A model generated the notes under the pieces. It was not told where the DNA came from and ran no database searches. It saw only the letters and a program-made list of their open reading frames with translations. A stretch of 64,000 nucleotides of DNA from Haladaptatus cibarius D43 (GTDB lineage Archaea; Halobacteriota; Halobacteria; Halobacteriales; Haladaptataceae), in the NCBI RefSeq assembly GCF_000710615.1, contig NZ_JDTH01000001.1, forward strand, positions 682,001 through 746,000. The letters run 5' to 3'. The number at the start of each line of letters is the position of its first letter. The first letter of the stretch is position 1. Both the position numbers and the translations under genes were made by a program. Below are positions 17,711 through 27,431 of the stretch, in pieces.

Positions 17711-18922
17711 ATGTCCGACGCAGACGAACTCGCGGAACAGGTTCGGGCGGGCGACCTGCACCTCCACGAACTCGAAGACCACGCCGACCACGACACCGCC
17801 GCCGAGGCGCGCCGAAACCTCCTCGAATCGGAAACCGACGCGACCCTCGACACGGTCGGCGACTACGCCTTCGACGCGGAGATGGCCGAACCTAACATCG
17901 AGAACATGATGGGGACGGCTCAGATTCCGATGGGCGTCGCGGGCCCCGTCGCGGTCAACGGCGGGTCAGCGGAAGGCGATTACTACCTCCCACTCGCAAC
18001 AACCGAGGGGGCACTGCTGGCCAGCGTCAATCGCGGTTGCTCCGTCATCAGTACCGCGGGAGGCGCGGACGCCCGCGTCACGAAGACCGGAATGACTCGC
18101 GCCCCGGTTTTCCGCGTACAGGGCATCGCCGAAGCGGAAGAAGTCGTGAACTGGGTTCGTGAAAACCGCGACGAACTTGCGGGGGTCGCGGAAGCCACGA
18201 CCAACCACGGCGAACTCGAAGACGTGACGACCTACGTCGTCGGCGACTCCGTTTTCCTGCGATTCGTCTACGACACGAAAGACGCGATGGGCATGAACAT
18301 GGCGACCATTGCGACCGGCGAAGCCGCGTCGTTGGTCGAGGAAGAAACACCTGCAAACCTCGTCGCGCTTTCGGGCAACCTCTGCTCGGACAAGAAACCC
18401 GCCGCAATCAACGCTGTGGAGGGACGTGGGCGGAGCGTCACGGCGGACGTTCGAATCCCGCGCGAAACGGTCGAAGGACGATTGCACACGACCCCGGAAG
18501 CAATCGAGGAGGCGAACACGCGAAAGAATCTCGTCGGAAGCGCGAAGGCAGGAAGCCTCGGGTTCAACGCCCACGCCGCGAACATCATCGCCGCGGCGTT
18601 CCTCGCAACCGGACAGGACGCCGCGCAGGTGGTCGAAGGGAGCAACGCGATTACGACCGTCGAAGTACGAGAGGACGAGTTGTACGCAAGCGTCAGCATC
18701 GCCAGTCTGGAAGTCGGCACTGTCGGCGGCGGCACGAAACTCCCGACGCAATCGGAAGCCCTCGACGTACTCGGACTCCGCGGCGGCGGCCACCCTGCCG
18801 GAAGCAACGCGGATGCGCTCGCGGAAATCATTGCAGTCGGTGCGCTCGCGGGAGAACTCTCCCTGCTCGCGGCGCTCGCATCACGCCACCTCTCCAGTGC
18901 GCACGAAGAACTCGGTCGGTAA
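17711..18922 (+). CDS. hmgA: Hydroxymethylglutaryl-CoA reductase (NADPH)
   Basis: A 403-aa class I enzyme that makes mevalonate for isoprenoid lipids and carotenoids. Catalytic and signature motifs are present: ATTEGALLASVNRGC (Glu), DAMGMNM (Asp), GNLCSDKKPAAINAVEGRG (Lys) and a C-terminal His in HLSSAHEEL. Haloarchaeal cells depend on this enzyme for ether lipids and are sensitive to statins through it. The gene stands alone after a divergent acetyltransferase. Confidence 0.97.
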   Translation: MSDADELAEQVRAGDLHLHELEDHADHDTAAEARRNLLESETDATLDTVGDYAFDAEMAEPNIENMMGTAQIPMGVAGPVAVNGGSAEGDYYLPLATTEGALLASVNRGCSVISTAGGADARVTKTGMTRAPVFRVQGIAEAEEVVNWVRENRDELAGVAEATTNHGELEDVTTYVVGDSVFLRFVYDTKDAMGMNMATIATGEAASLVEEETPANLVALSGNLCSDKKPAAINAVEGRGRSVTADVRIPRETVEGRLHTTPEAIEEANTRKNLVGSAKAGSLGFNAHAANIIAAAFLATGQDAAQVVEGSNAITTVEVREDELYASVSIASLEVGTVGGGTKLPTQSEALDVLGLRGGGHPAGSNADALAEIIAVGALAGELSLLAALASRHLSSAHEELGR

Positions 18923-19049
18923 GCGTTCCGCCACCAATTAAAATCCAAAACAATTTTACTAGAATTTTATTACGGAACGCAGAGACTATCCAACTGGCAC
19001 GTGCGATTGACGGAATTGCTCGCATCGTGCCGTCCGATGGTGACCTTGA

Positions 19050-19190
19050 ATGGCGACAGCATCCTCCGACAAGGACGCACCGATTACGGACTCCCGAGCA
19101 TACCGTGTGCTTCAGTTCCTGAAACTGTTGCTCACCGTTATCACGTTGGTCGTCGCCGTATGGAAAGGACTGAACGGTGCGCTCCCGTAA
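19050..19190 (+). CDS. 46-aa putative membrane peptide
   Basis: ATG at 19050 to TAA at 19188-19190 gives 46 residues: a polar start (ATASSDKDAPITDSRAYR) and then one hydrophobic helix (VLQFLKLLLTVITLVVAVW) ending KGLNGALP. Codon use is haloarchaeal. The 130 bp after hmgA contain an AT-rich box (around 18951-18971). No family is recognised; it might be a small regulatory peptide. Confidence 0.5.
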   Translation: MATASSDKDAPITDSRAYRVLQFLKLLLTVITLVVAVWKGLNGALP

Positions 19191-19211
19191 GTAGCGTCAT
19201 TTCTTCCATTT

Positions 19212-19733
19212 TTACAGGCGACGATACCGCCCCTGACTTTCGCTGACTTCACCACGCCGCACGAGTTTTTGGAGAGATTTTTCCACGTACTCCCGAGAAA
19301 CACCGCGTTCACTTGCGTAGGCGACGACTGCTTTTTCCTCCGGCCTATCGAGTTTTTCGAGCGCGTCCAACACGATTTGCTTTTTGTCCTTGCTCGTCGT
19401 CCCGCGCCGAGAGCGCTCCTCGACGGCGGACACTTCCTCGGTGTCGATTCCGGAGCGGTCTAAATACTCCTCGTCGTCCATTCCCGCGTGGTCGATTTGG
19501 GCGTTCATCTCGGCGAACGAATCGAGTTCCGCGAACGCGTCGCCGTGTCCCTGTCGGTTGGCGATCATGGACGCGCGAATCTCTCTGGCTTGGTCTTCGT
19601 CCTCGGTTTCGACGAACTTTTTGAGCTTTCGAAATTTCTTCCGCTTGCCACAGCGCGAACACTGCGTCGTCTCCGGATTTCCATCGACTATCCACAGGTT
19701 GCTACATGCACTACACCCGACGACGCTGTACAT
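19212..19733 (-). CDS. Zinc-ribbon plus winged-helix protein (DUF5817-like)
   Basis: A 173-aa protein starting MYSVVGCSACSNLWIVDGN, a zinc ribbon with CxxC and then CSRCGKRKKF. A helical middle follows, then a C-terminal winged-helix segment (VVAYASERGVSREYVEKSLQKLVRRG). I recall this layout in haloarchaeal DUF5817 proteins. A DNA- or RNA-binding role is likely but the target is unknown. The start at 19733 puts the zinc ribbon at residue 1; the longer frame to 19781 is less likely. Confidence 0.85.
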   Translation of the reverse strand: MYSVVGCSACSNLWIVDGNPETTQCSRCGKRKKFRKLKKFVETEDEDQAREIRASMIANRQGHGDAFAELDSFAEMNAQIDHAGMDDEEYLDRSGIDTEEVSAVEERSRRGTTSKDKKQIVLDALEKLDRPEEKAVVAYASERGVSREYVEKSLQKLVRRGEVSESQGRYRRL

Positions 19734-19869
19734 GTCCTTGTCTCCGACTGCCGCCGTGTTTAACTCTGCGCTCGCTCGCAAGTTGGACTGTCACCGTGCC
19801 GAACTGGTTCCGTCTTCGTATTTAAATGCTCACCGGGAGATTTACCGTCTCTGCCTGAGAGTGTCTTTC

Positions 19870-20205
19870 ATGGAAAGAGATTCCCTTTCAGACCACGAGC
19901 CAACTGAAGCCGTCGATGGCGTCCATCTCGCGCAACTGGCCGCCGGAGAGGAGATGAGCATCCAGCACTTTCACATCGAACCCGACGCGACGGTGCCGGA
20001 ACACAGTCACGAACACGAACAGACCGGTTTCATCCACAGCGGCGCGTTGACGTTCGTCGTCGATGGTGAGAAAATCGTTCTCGGAGAGGGTGACTCCTAC
20101 GCGATTCCGGGGGACGAACCACACTCCGCTGAAAACGAGGGTGACGAACCGGTTCGCGGTATCGACATCTTCAGTCCGCCGCGACTGGACGTGCCGTGGA
20201 AGTAA
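19870..20205 (+). CDS. Cupin-domain protein
   Basis: A 111-aa single cupin. Motif 1 is EHSHEHEQTGFIHSGALTF (metal-binding His residues) and motif 2 is GDEPHSAENEGDEPVRGID (third His). It begins with MERDSLSDHEPTEAV after a leader with TATA-like words. Small cupins bind a metal and may be enzymes or sensors; nothing more specific can be said. It diverges from the DUF5817-like gene. Confidence 0.9.
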   Translation: MERDSLSDHEPTEAVDGVHLAQLAAGEEMSIQHFHIEPDATVPEHSHEHEQTGFIHSGALTFVVDGEKIVLGEGDSYAIPGDEPHSAENEGDEPVRGIDIFSPPRLDVPWK

Positions 20206-20357
20206 CGAGGTATAAATTCGGCTGAACTACGTTCGTCGTGGAAACAGATTCTTCGAGAAATCGTACTATTTTCGCGGAGTCGCAGTGGTGGGTCGAAAAA
20301 CTCTCCACGACAGCTTTTCGATAGCACCGAGCAAAGCGCAGTTAACCCACGACTCGC

Positions 20358-21623
20358 TTACGCGAGGTTGTGGATGTTTTCGACGATGGCGTCGGCGTAC
20401 TCGCTGGTTGCGAGTTTCTCGCCGCCCTCGATTTGGCGTTCGAGGTCGTAGGTGACCTTCCCGGAGGAAATCGTCTCTTCGACGGCGTCGCGGACGAGTT
20501 TGCCTGCGTCCTTCCAGCCCATGTATTCGAGCATGAGGCGGCCGGAGAGAATCATCGCGGTCGGGTTGACCTTGTCCTCGCCTGCGTATTTCGGTGCGGA
20601 ACCGTGAACCGGCTCTGCGAGACAGCGGTGGTCACCGAAGTTCGCACCGGGTGCGATGCCGAGGCCACCGATTTGGGCACCCGCGGCGTCGGACATGTAG
20701 TCGCCGTTCAGGTTCATCGTGGCGACGACGTCGTACTGGTCGGTACGGGTGAGAATCTGCTGGAGCATGTTGTCCGCGATGCGGTCTTTGACGACGAGTT
20801 TGTCGTCCGGCTGTTCGCCGTCGTACTCGTCCCAAAGCTCGTCTTCCGTGATGGTGACGTCGCCGAACTCCTCCTCTGCGAGTTCGTAACCCCAGTCACG
20901 GAACGCGCCTTCGGTGAACTTCATGATGTTGCCCTTGTGGACGAGCGTGACGGAGTCACGGCCGTTTTCGAGGGCATACTCGATTGCCTCGCGGACGAGG
21001 CGTTTCGTTCCGAACTCGGTAATCGGCTTGATGCCGATGCCGACCGGGCCGTCGTGGATGGTCGAATCGTAGCCCATTTCGTCCTCGACGAACGCCTTGA
21101 CTTGCTCGACTTCGTCGGTTCCTGCTTCCCACTCGATACCGGCGTAGACGTCCTCCGTGTTCTCACGGAAGGTGACCATGTCCATCGCACCGGGGTTCTT
21201 GACGGGTGACGGAACGCCGTCGAGGTGGTACGTTGGTCGAACGTTCGCGTACAGGTCGAGCGTCTTGCGAAGCGCGACGTTCAGGCTACGGAATCCTGCG
21301 CCGACTGGCGTCGTGAGCGGCCCTTTGATGGCGATGTTGAACTGCTTGATTGCTTCGACTGTGTCGTCAGGGAGATTCTCGTCGTAGGTTTCGCGTGCAC
21401 TTTCTCCGGCGTAGACGCGCATCCAGTTGATTTCGCGTCCAGTCGCCTCTGCTGCGGCTTCGAGAACTTTCTGTGCGGCCGGGCCGACGTCGGTTCCGAT
21501 ACCGTCGCCGTGAATAATCGGGATGATGGGGTCGTCGGGAACTTCCAACTCGCCCGTCTCCTCGTCGTGCGTGATTTGAGACCCTTCCGCAGGTACTTCC
21601 ACCTTGTCGTACTCGTAGCTCAT
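20358..21623 (-). CDS. icd: Isocitrate dehydrogenase (NADP+ type)
   Basis: A 421-aa TCA-cycle enzyme that oxidises isocitrate to 2-oxoglutarate. Key motifs: IPIIHGDGIGTDVG, the substrate-binding RSLNVALRKTLDLYANVRP with its conserved Ser and Arg residues, TFRENTEDVYAGIEW, and KPITEFGTKRLVREAI with later Asp metal ligands (CLAEPVHGSAPKYAG). Length and motifs match archaeal and bacterial NADP enzymes. It stands alone with about 150 bp of gene-free DNA on its downstream side. Confidence 0.96.
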   Translation of the reverse strand: MSYEYDKVEVPAEGSQITHDEETGELEVPDDPIIPIIHGDGIGTDVGPAAQKVLEAAAEATGREINWMRVYAGESARETYDENLPDDTVEAIKQFNIAIKGPLTTPVGAGFRSLNVALRKTLDLYANVRPTYHLDGVPSPVKNPGAMDMVTFRENTEDVYAGIEWEAGTDEVEQVKAFVEDEMGYDSTIHDGPVGIGIKPITEFGTKRLVREAIEYALENGRDSVTLVHKGNIMKFTEGAFRDWGYELAEEEFGDVTITEDELWDEYDGEQPDDKLVVKDRIADNMLQQILTRTDQYDVVATMNLNGDYMSDAAGAQIGGLGIAPGANFGDHRCLAEPVHGSAPKYAGEDKVNPTAMILSGRLMLEYMGWKDAGKLVRDAVEETISSGKVTYDLERQIEGGEKLATSEYADAIVENIHNLA

Positions 21624-21728
21624 AATCGTTCGAACGATGTTTCGAGGAGGGTAAAAGCCCTGCCGTTTCCCCCTCGTATGAGCCTTATACTCCCTTAAAG
21701 AATTGAGTGGGTTCGGTTGCTGATGCGG

Positions 21729-23075
21729 TCAGCAGTCGTCGTTGTCGTCCGAGTCATCTGAATCGTCTGAATCGTCGTCAGACCCATCGTCGCCTCCATT
21801 TTCGTCACCAACTAGTGCCACAGTTCCCCTCGAATCGAACCGACCGATAGTCGTATAGACCCGTCCGTCCGTGATGATGAACTGTTCGCTGTTGACAGGG
21901 GCTTGGCTGACGACTATCTTTTGTTTAGTGATACTCTCGCCCGTTTCCTTGTCCCGACGGATGAGACATCCCGGCTTGTCGTCTCTCCACCCTTCGTCCA
22001 CGATATGATACAATCCGTCGCTCGTGCCGACGAGTCGAAGTGCATCTACCTCGTCGTTTCGCCATACCTTCTCGCCCGTCGTCGCATTGAGTGCGAAGAA
22101 ATCGCCGCTACAATCGACGTAGACTCTCTCCTCGTCAGCTACGTGTACGGTAATCTCCCATCCCCACTCGTTGCTGTTCGGTGGTTCGATGACTTCCGTG
22201 AAGTTGTACTGCCACTTCGTTTCACCTGTCTCAGGGTCTAGCGCGAGGAGAACATTGTCTTGGTCAACGTACAGTTCGCTTTCCGTTGCGACGGACACGA
22301 CAGCCGACAGCTCTCGTTTCCACTGCGTCTCCCCGGTTTCGACGTCTAATGAATATATCCCCGAGTCGTCTTCGCCACTTTTCAACACGAACACCGACCC
22401 GTTCACAACGACCGGTTTGGCAACACTGTCCATCCGCCAGCGGACACTTCCATCATCGCGGGAGAGGACGACGAGGTCGTCCGACCAGTGTCGTTCTATC
22501 TGTCCACCGTGAACCACGAGCGATTCGTCGGTAACGACAGGCCCATAGCCCCCCGTATCGGCGGACCACAGTTCGGAACCATCGGTCGCATCGAACGCCT
22601 GTGTGTGACTGCGTTGGCTCGCGTACACAACATCGTCAGCGACTGCGAGCCGATGGCTGTGCCACTCATCGGGCGTTCCAAGCTCCGTTTCCCACAGCGA
22701 GTCCCAACTGTCTACGTCAATCGCGTGAAGCGTCCGCGTCACTTCCTCAGGAGGAACGTCGTCGGGAACTCGTCCCCTTGTGTAGTAAGCGACGCCGTTG
22801 CTGACGGTTGGCACGCCAATCGAACCAGAATGCTTCCATCGGGGGGACAACGTTCCGGTCGGAACGCTCGCATTGGGATTGTACTTCGTTCTGCCCCCGT
22901 CGTGGTTTGGCATCGGCCACGAGGTATTGTCAACATCTACGCTCGCGTCCGTGTCGTACTCAGTTACAGTTGCATCATCGGAGGACTGTGCGGCGATGGC
23001 GGTACCACTCCCGACGAGACCGGCGGCGGTCAACGAGAGCATCGTTCGGCGGCTGAATGCTGGTTTTTCGGCCAT
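21729..23075 (-). CDS. Tat-exported PQQ-like beta-propeller protein
   Basis: A 448-aa protein with a twin-arginine signal (SRRTMLSLTAAGLVGSGTA near residues 8-24) and a WD/PQQ-like beta-propeller. Repeats such as ALDPETGETKWQYNF, SLDVETGETQWKREL and FALNATTGEKVWRND match the PQQ_2 blade consensus. The C-terminus is a run of Asp and Ser ending DDC. This is a typical haloarchaeal surface scaffold and binding protein, not a proven PQQ dehydrogenase because the cofactor-binding residues are not evident. Confidence 0.85.
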   Translation of the reverse strand: MAEKPAFSRRTMLSLTAAGLVGSGTAIAAQSSDDATVTEYDTDASVDVDNTSWPMPNHDGGRTKYNPNASVPTGTLSPRWKHSGSIGVPTVSNGVAYYTRGRVPDDVPPEEVTRTLHAIDVDSWDSLWETELGTPDEWHSHRLAVADDVVYASQRSHTQAFDATDGSELWSADTGGYGPVVTDESLVVHGGQIERHWSDDLVVLSRDDGSVRWRMDSVAKPVVVNGSVFVLKSGEDDSGIYSLDVETGETQWKRELSAVVSVATESELYVDQDNVLLALDPETGETKWQYNFTEVIEPPNSNEWGWEITVHVADEERVYVDCSGDFFALNATTGEKVWRNDEVDALRLVGTSDGLYHIVDEGWRDDKPGCLIRRDKETGESITKQKIVVSQAPVNSEQFIITDGRVYTTIGRFDSRGTVALVGDENGGDDGSDDDSDDSDDSDDNDDC

Positions 23076-23431
23076 GATACGGTTAGAAATAGTGAACTAT
23101 GAATCATGGTTATCGATTTTATATTTCCTATTATCAAGAGAAACAGCTAACTAATAATCATTTAAACGAACACTGTTCGAAACCATTCGTATAATTTTTA
23201 CGTAGTCTACGAAGTTATATTTAAATGGGGTCGGTATTCGACTCACTCCCCTCTCAAATCCTGAACTGTGGCTGGTGACGCCGTCCAATTGGTGACTACC
23301 GTTCGTTTTCAATTCCCAATTCCAAAACCGAAAACTGCTCCGTGTCTTGATCACTGAAGCCGACACATCATTAGTTCGTCCGAATCGCCGTTTGACGTGA
23401 ATTTAAGCCGTCTCACACGAGAGCAGTCGGC
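23076..23431. promoter_or_regulatory. AT-rich divergent promoter region
   Basis: A gene-free 356-bp stretch between the exported propeller protein and the asparaginase-like gene. Its most AT-rich part (about 23088-23225) contains TATTTCCTATTA and GTTATATTTAAATGG. A small minus-strand frame at 23151-23366 has poor haloarchaeal composition and is rejected. GAATTTAAGC at 23399-23408 lies 24-33 bp before the ATG at 23432 and is the likely TATA box for that gene. Confidence 0.5.
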
Positions 23432-24280
23432 ATGAAAGTCATCGTACACGGCGGCGCTGGCGGCGAACCCGACGAACCGACGCTCCGACAGGCAGTCCTC
23501 GATGAGGCCGCAGAAACCGGCGGAAAGGCGGAGACGGTCGTCGATGCGGTCGAGGCCGCGGTTCACGTCCTCGAATCGTCGCCGCGATTCAACGCGGGTG
23601 TCGGCGGTGCAGTCCAGAGCGACGGCGAGGTTCGAACCGACGCCGGAATCATGACGAGCGACCGCGAAGCGGGCGCGGCCTGCTCCATGTCCGGCGTCGA
23701 ACACGCCGTCAGCGCGGCCCGCGTCGTAATGGAGGAAACGCCGCACGTCCTCGTCAGCGGCGACCACGCAGTCGAATTGGCGGCCGATTTCGGCGTCGAA
23801 ACCGGTATCGACCTCTGGACGGAAACGAGTGAGGAGCGGTGGAACGACTACGATGCGCCCGACGGAACGCCGAGCGAGCACGTAGAATGGCTCCGCGAGA
23901 AATTCGGCGGGGCGGATACCGTCGGCGCGGTCGCCTACGACGGCGATGAGTTCGCCGCCGCAACCTCGACCGGCGGACGGTGGCTCGCACTCGCGGGTCG
24001 AGTCGGCGACGTACCGCAAATCGGGAGCGGCTTTTACGCGGCCCCGGCAGGTGCGGCCAGTTCCACGGGTGCGGGCGAAGACATCGCCAAATCGACGCTT
24101 ACCCGGAGAGCGGTTCGCCACCTCGAATCCGGCTACGACGCACAGGAGGCCGCAGACCGCGCAATTGAGGAGTTTGCCGAACTCACCGGTTCGACTGCGG
24201 GCGTCATCGTCCTCGACAACGACGGAAACGCCGGAAGCGCGTTCAACAGCGACGCGATGCAGATCGGCATCAGTCGGTAA
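23432..24280 (+). CDS. Isoaspartyl peptidase / L-asparaginase (Ntn-hydrolase)
   Basis: A 282-aa type III asparaginase-family protein. The opening KVIVHGGAGGEPDEPTLRQA is the family start. The autoproteolytic site is at ADTVGAVAYD, where Thr becomes the new N-terminus, and RVGDVPQIGSGFYA follows in the beta-subunit. Members hydrolyse L-asparagine and isoaspartyl dipeptides. It probably matures by self-cleavage into two chains. Start supported by a TATA box 24-33 bp upstream. Confidence 0.9.
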   Translation: MKVIVHGGAGGEPDEPTLRQAVLDEAAETGGKAETVVDAVEAAVHVLESSPRFNAGVGGAVQSDGEVRTDAGIMTSDREAGAACSMSGVEHAVSAARVVMEETPHVLVSGDHAVELAADFGVETGIDLWTETSEERWNDYDAPDGTPSEHVEWLREKFGGADTVGAVAYDGDEFAAATSTGGRWLALAGRVGDVPQIGSGFYAAPAGAASSTGAGEDIAKSTLTRRAVRHLESGYDAQEAADRAIEEFAELTGSTAGVIVLDNDGNAGSAFNSDAMQIGISR

Positions 24281-24364
24281 TGGGAAATTCGGATTGGGTC
24301 AGTCCATCCCGCCGCATTTTCGCGTAACGCAAACTCTTTCCGGCATTCGGGCGAACACCGTGGC

Positions 24365-25261
24365 ATGAGCGACCAGTCAATCGACCTCTCGGCGGAGAAG
24401 TACGAAAAACACCGGGAGGCCGGTGAAATCCTCGCACAGGTTCGCACGGAAACCGCGGAGCGCGTCGAAGTCGGTGCGAGTCATCTGGACATCGCAGAGT
24501 ACGCGGAAGACCGAATCCGCGAACTCGGCGGGAAACCGGCGTTCCCGGTCAACATCAGCATCGACGAAGAAGCGGCCCACGCGACGCCGAGCATCGGCGA
24601 CGAAAGCACGTTCGGCGAGGACATGGTCAACCTCGACATCGGCGTTCAGATAGACGGCTGGCTCGCCGACACCGCGATTACGGTTGACCTCTCGGGCCAC
24701 GACGACCTCGCGGAGGCGAGCGAGGAAGCGTTGGACGCCGCGCTCGAACTAGTCGAACCCGGCGTGGAGACGGGCGAAATCGGTGCCGAAATCGAATCCG
24801 TCATCGACGGCTACGGCTACAATCCGGTCGTCAACCTCTCTGGCCACGGACTGGCCCACTACGAACAGCACACCGAACCGAACATTCCGAATCGCGCGGT
24901 TTCGCAGGGAATCGAGTTAGAGGTTGGCGACGTGGTCGCCATCGAACCGTTCGCCACCGATGGCAGTGGGAAAGTTCGAGAAGGTGCAGAGGAGGAGATT
25001 TTCTCCCTCGAACGCGAAGCCTCGGTTCGCGACCGAAGCGCTCGAAAGGCACTCGACCAGATTACAGAAGAGTTCCGAACGCTCCCGTTCGCAACCCGGT
25101 GGCTGGACAGTTCCCGTCCCGAGATGGCACTGCGCCGTTTGAAAATGAAGAACGTCATTCACGGTTACCCAGTGCTCAAAGAAGAGGAGGGCTTCCTCGT
25201 CAGTCAGAAAGAACACTCGGTCATCGTCACCGAAGACGGCTGTGAAGTGTTCACGAGATAG
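24365..25261 (+). CDS. map: Methionine aminopeptidase, type II
   Basis: A 298-aa archaeal/eukaryal-type enzyme that removes the initiator Met from new proteins. Metal-site residues lie in NLDIGVQIDGWLADTAITVD (two Asp), in GHGLAHYEQHTEP (His), and in AIEPFATDG and the C-terminal EHSVIVTEDG (Glu residues). The insert that defines type II is present. The gene has its own start after a short gap behind the asparaginase-like gene and may be cotranscribed. Confidence 0.96.
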   Translation: MSDQSIDLSAEKYEKHREAGEILAQVRTETAERVEVGASHLDIAEYAEDRIRELGGKPAFPVNISIDEEAAHATPSIGDESTFGEDMVNLDIGVQIDGWLADTAITVDLSGHDDLAEASEEALDAALELVEPGVETGEIGAEIESVIDGYGYNPVVNLSGHGLAHYEQHTEPNIPNRAVSQGIELEVGDVVAIEPFATDGSGKVREGAEEEIFSLEREASVRDRSARKALDQITEEFRTLPFATRWLDSSRPEMALRRLKMKNVIHGYPVLKEEEGFLVSQKEHSVIVTEDGCEVFTR

Positions 25262-25350
25262 TCGGCTCGAAATATCAACTATGTTTTAGTGATACTTCGG
25301 TAACGAATCCTCTTTGAGAACGAGAATAGCTGACAGGTATACCGAACAGG

Positions 25351-25551
25351 TTACGCGTTGTTCATCCGCTGGCTCTTCTCTTCACCGCACATTTCGCAAC
25401 TCGTGATACGGTACGGTTCACGCGAGAACTCGGCGTTTTCCCGCTTTTTGCTCTCGGTACGTATTTCGACTGATACCTCGTGTGAGGTTTCACGGCCGCA
25501 GTTGTCGCACAGTTCTACCATTGCTTGGAACCCCTGATTTTTTGTTGCCAT
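25351..25551 (-). CDS. Small zinc beta-ribbon protein (DUF7835-like)
   Basis: A 66-aa protein with two CxxC pairs (ELCDNCGRET and SCEMCGEEKSQRMNNA) and a beta-rich middle containing EVSVEIRTESKKRENA. I recall this family as a haloarchaeal zinc beta-ribbon (DUF7835 from memory). It could bind nucleic acid or protein. The start at 25551 is chosen because the conserved region begins there; a longer frame to 25704 runs through non-coding composition. Confidence 0.8.
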   Translation of the reverse strand: MATKNQGFQAMVELCDNCGRETSHEVSVEIRTESKKRENAEFSREPYRITSCEMCGEEKSQRMNNA

Positions 25552-25756
25552 GGTGACTTCCTGCTCAGTCCATACAACCGCTGACACGTGCATAAAAACC
25601 CCTCTCTGTTGGGAGACGTTCGAACCGTTTATTCGGCCGCAGTCTTGTGATTTTGCCATTTGGAGCGACGAGAGCGTCCCACTTCGTTTATCGTGGCCTC
25701 TCAACCGTTAATGAAGGCGGAACGCTCTACAACAGCCGAATTCTTTATATACTTGT

Positions 25757-27430
25757 TCAGGGATTGAGTCCGAACAGAGCAGACCGGATGAAGACCAACA
25801 CAGGGATTATTTCGAGGCGTCCGACCCACATATTCAGAACGAGCATCCCCTCACCGAGGGGCGACATCATCGGCCCGACGATACCGGTCGAAAGTCCGAC
25901 GTTGCCCTGTGCGCTAGCGACCTCGAAGAGGGCATCAGCGTAGCCAAATCCGGGGGTGACGTTCACGAGGACGACGCTTCCCGTAATCAGCAGAATAATC
26001 CAGAGCATACTGACGATTGTTGCTTCGCTGAACTCCTCGTACATTTGGTTTCGGTCGAGTTTTCGCCCGTTGACTCGGGTGTTGACCACCGCAGATGCCG
26101 GGAGAAACACCCGCGAGAACTCCCACTGGATGCCTTTGCTTATCATGTAGCCGCGAATGATTTTGATACCGCCGACCGTACTCCCTGCCGCACCGCCCAC
26201 CACCATTGCGCCGCTGATGATGAGTTTGCCGCCTGCGCTCCAGTTGCCGATGTCCGACGACTGGAAGCCCGTACAGGTGAGGGCGCTGACGAACTGGAAG
26301 ACGGAGTCCCGAGTCGCATCGCCCGCCACCGCCGACATTCCGAGGTTTTGTGTTCCAATCCAACCGGTTTGCGTGAACGCTTCGCTTGCAACCGGGAGCG
26401 CGATTATGTTCTGCACCGACAGCACGAGGCTTCCGGCGACGAAGAGGACGAACAGCCAGCGCGTTTGGAGGTCGGAAAACAGTTCGTCGAAATTCCGGTC
26501 GTGAAGCACCAGATAATGAATCGGGAACGCGATTGCTCCGAGCGCCATGATTGGCAGCAAAACACCCTCGACCAGCGGCGAGTCATACGACTGGATGGAG
26601 TTGTCCGTGACGCTGAACCCACCGGTCGAAAGCGCCGTCATCGCGTGATTTAACGACTGCCAAAACGTTTCAAACAGACCCTGTTGTGGCTCGCTCCACC
26701 AAATAGCCCCGAACAAGAGGACGACGGCAATCGCGGTGTAAAGCAGGAAAATTCGCCACACCGTCTGCACCGTGTGAATGATGCTCGGATGGATTCGCTC
26801 TTCTCGGGTTTCTGCTCGATAGAGCGCGTAACTGCCGCTTCCGGGACGGGCGAGAATCGCCGTCGTGAGGACGATAACGCCCACGCCGCCGACCCACTGG
26901 ATGAGCGACCGCCACCACTGAATCGCATGAGGGAGCGACGGTTCGTGAACCGCCATCGTCAGGCCGCTTCCCGTCCATCCGGACATGCTCTCGAACACTG
27001 CATGGAGGGGATTGCCGTAGTAGGCGAGGCTGGAGAACGTCGTCTCCCCGCCGATTCGAATCGGTTCGTAGTTCGCGCCCGCCGGAACGTAGCTGTTCAT
27101 CACAGACGCAGGCGTCAGATGCGCGGCGAGGAAGAACGGAATCGCCCCGAAAATCGCGGTGGCGAACCACCCGCCTGCGGCGATGACCATCCCGTGTTTC
27201 ATCACCGGATTCGGCGCGTTTGCGAATAGTTTCCGGGCAGTACCGCCCGCTCCCGCCGTGACTCCGGCCGCGATGAGAAACGCGAGTGCCACGTAAAACT
27301 CCCCGAATACGAGTGCCAAGAGGACGGTGAACGTCATCAAAGTCGCTTGCATCAGCACGAGCGCACCGATGTCTCGCAGAATGACCGCAAGGTCTGCCGG
27401 AACCCCGGCAACCGTTGGGCGACGTGGCAT
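25757..27430 (-). CDS. trkH: Trk potassium transporter, TrkH subunit
   Basis: A 557-aa integral membrane protein with about ten helices arranged as P-loop repeats. Selectivity-type motifs are visible: SGWTGSGLT, ALSTGGFS, ALTCTGFQS and AQGNVGLSTG. TrkH forms the K+ channel-like transporter regulated by TrkA. The cytoplasmic K+ pool is the main osmolyte of haloarchaea, so this pair is central to salt adaptation. It starts 1 bp after the trkA stop, showing an operon. Confidence 0.93.
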   Translation of the reverse strand: MPRRPTVAGVPADLAVILRDIGALVLMQATLMTFTVLLALVFGEFYVALAFLIAAGVTAGAGGTARKLFANAPNPVMKHGMVIAAGGWFATAIFGAIPFFLAAHLTPASVMNSYVPAGANYEPIRIGGETTFSSLAYYGNPLHAVFESMSGWTGSGLTMAVHEPSLPHAIQWWRSLIQWVGGVGVIVLTTAILARPGSGSYALYRAETREERIHPSIIHTVQTVWRIFLLYTAIAVVLLFGAIWWSEPQQGLFETFWQSLNHAMTALSTGGFSVTDNSIQSYDSPLVEGVLLPIMALGAIAFPIHYLVLHDRNFDELFSDLQTRWLFVLFVAGSLVLSVQNIIALPVASEAFTQTGWIGTQNLGMSAVAGDATRDSVFQFVSALTCTGFQSSDIGNWSAGGKLIISGAMVVGGAAGSTVGGIKIIRGYMISKGIQWEFSRVFLPASAVVNTRVNGRKLDRNQMYEEFSEATIVSMLWIILLITGSVVLVNVTPGFGYADALFEVASAQGNVGLSTGIVGPMMSPLGEGMLVLNMWVGRLEIIPVLVFIRSALFGLNP

Positions 27431-27431
27431 A

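Noticed and set aside
23151-23366. Minus-strand 71-aa ORF between the propeller protein and the asparaginase-like gene
   Set aside because: The residues are rich in Ser, Arg and Asn with little acidic bias, unlike haloarchaeal proteins, and the area is AT-rich promoter-like DNA.
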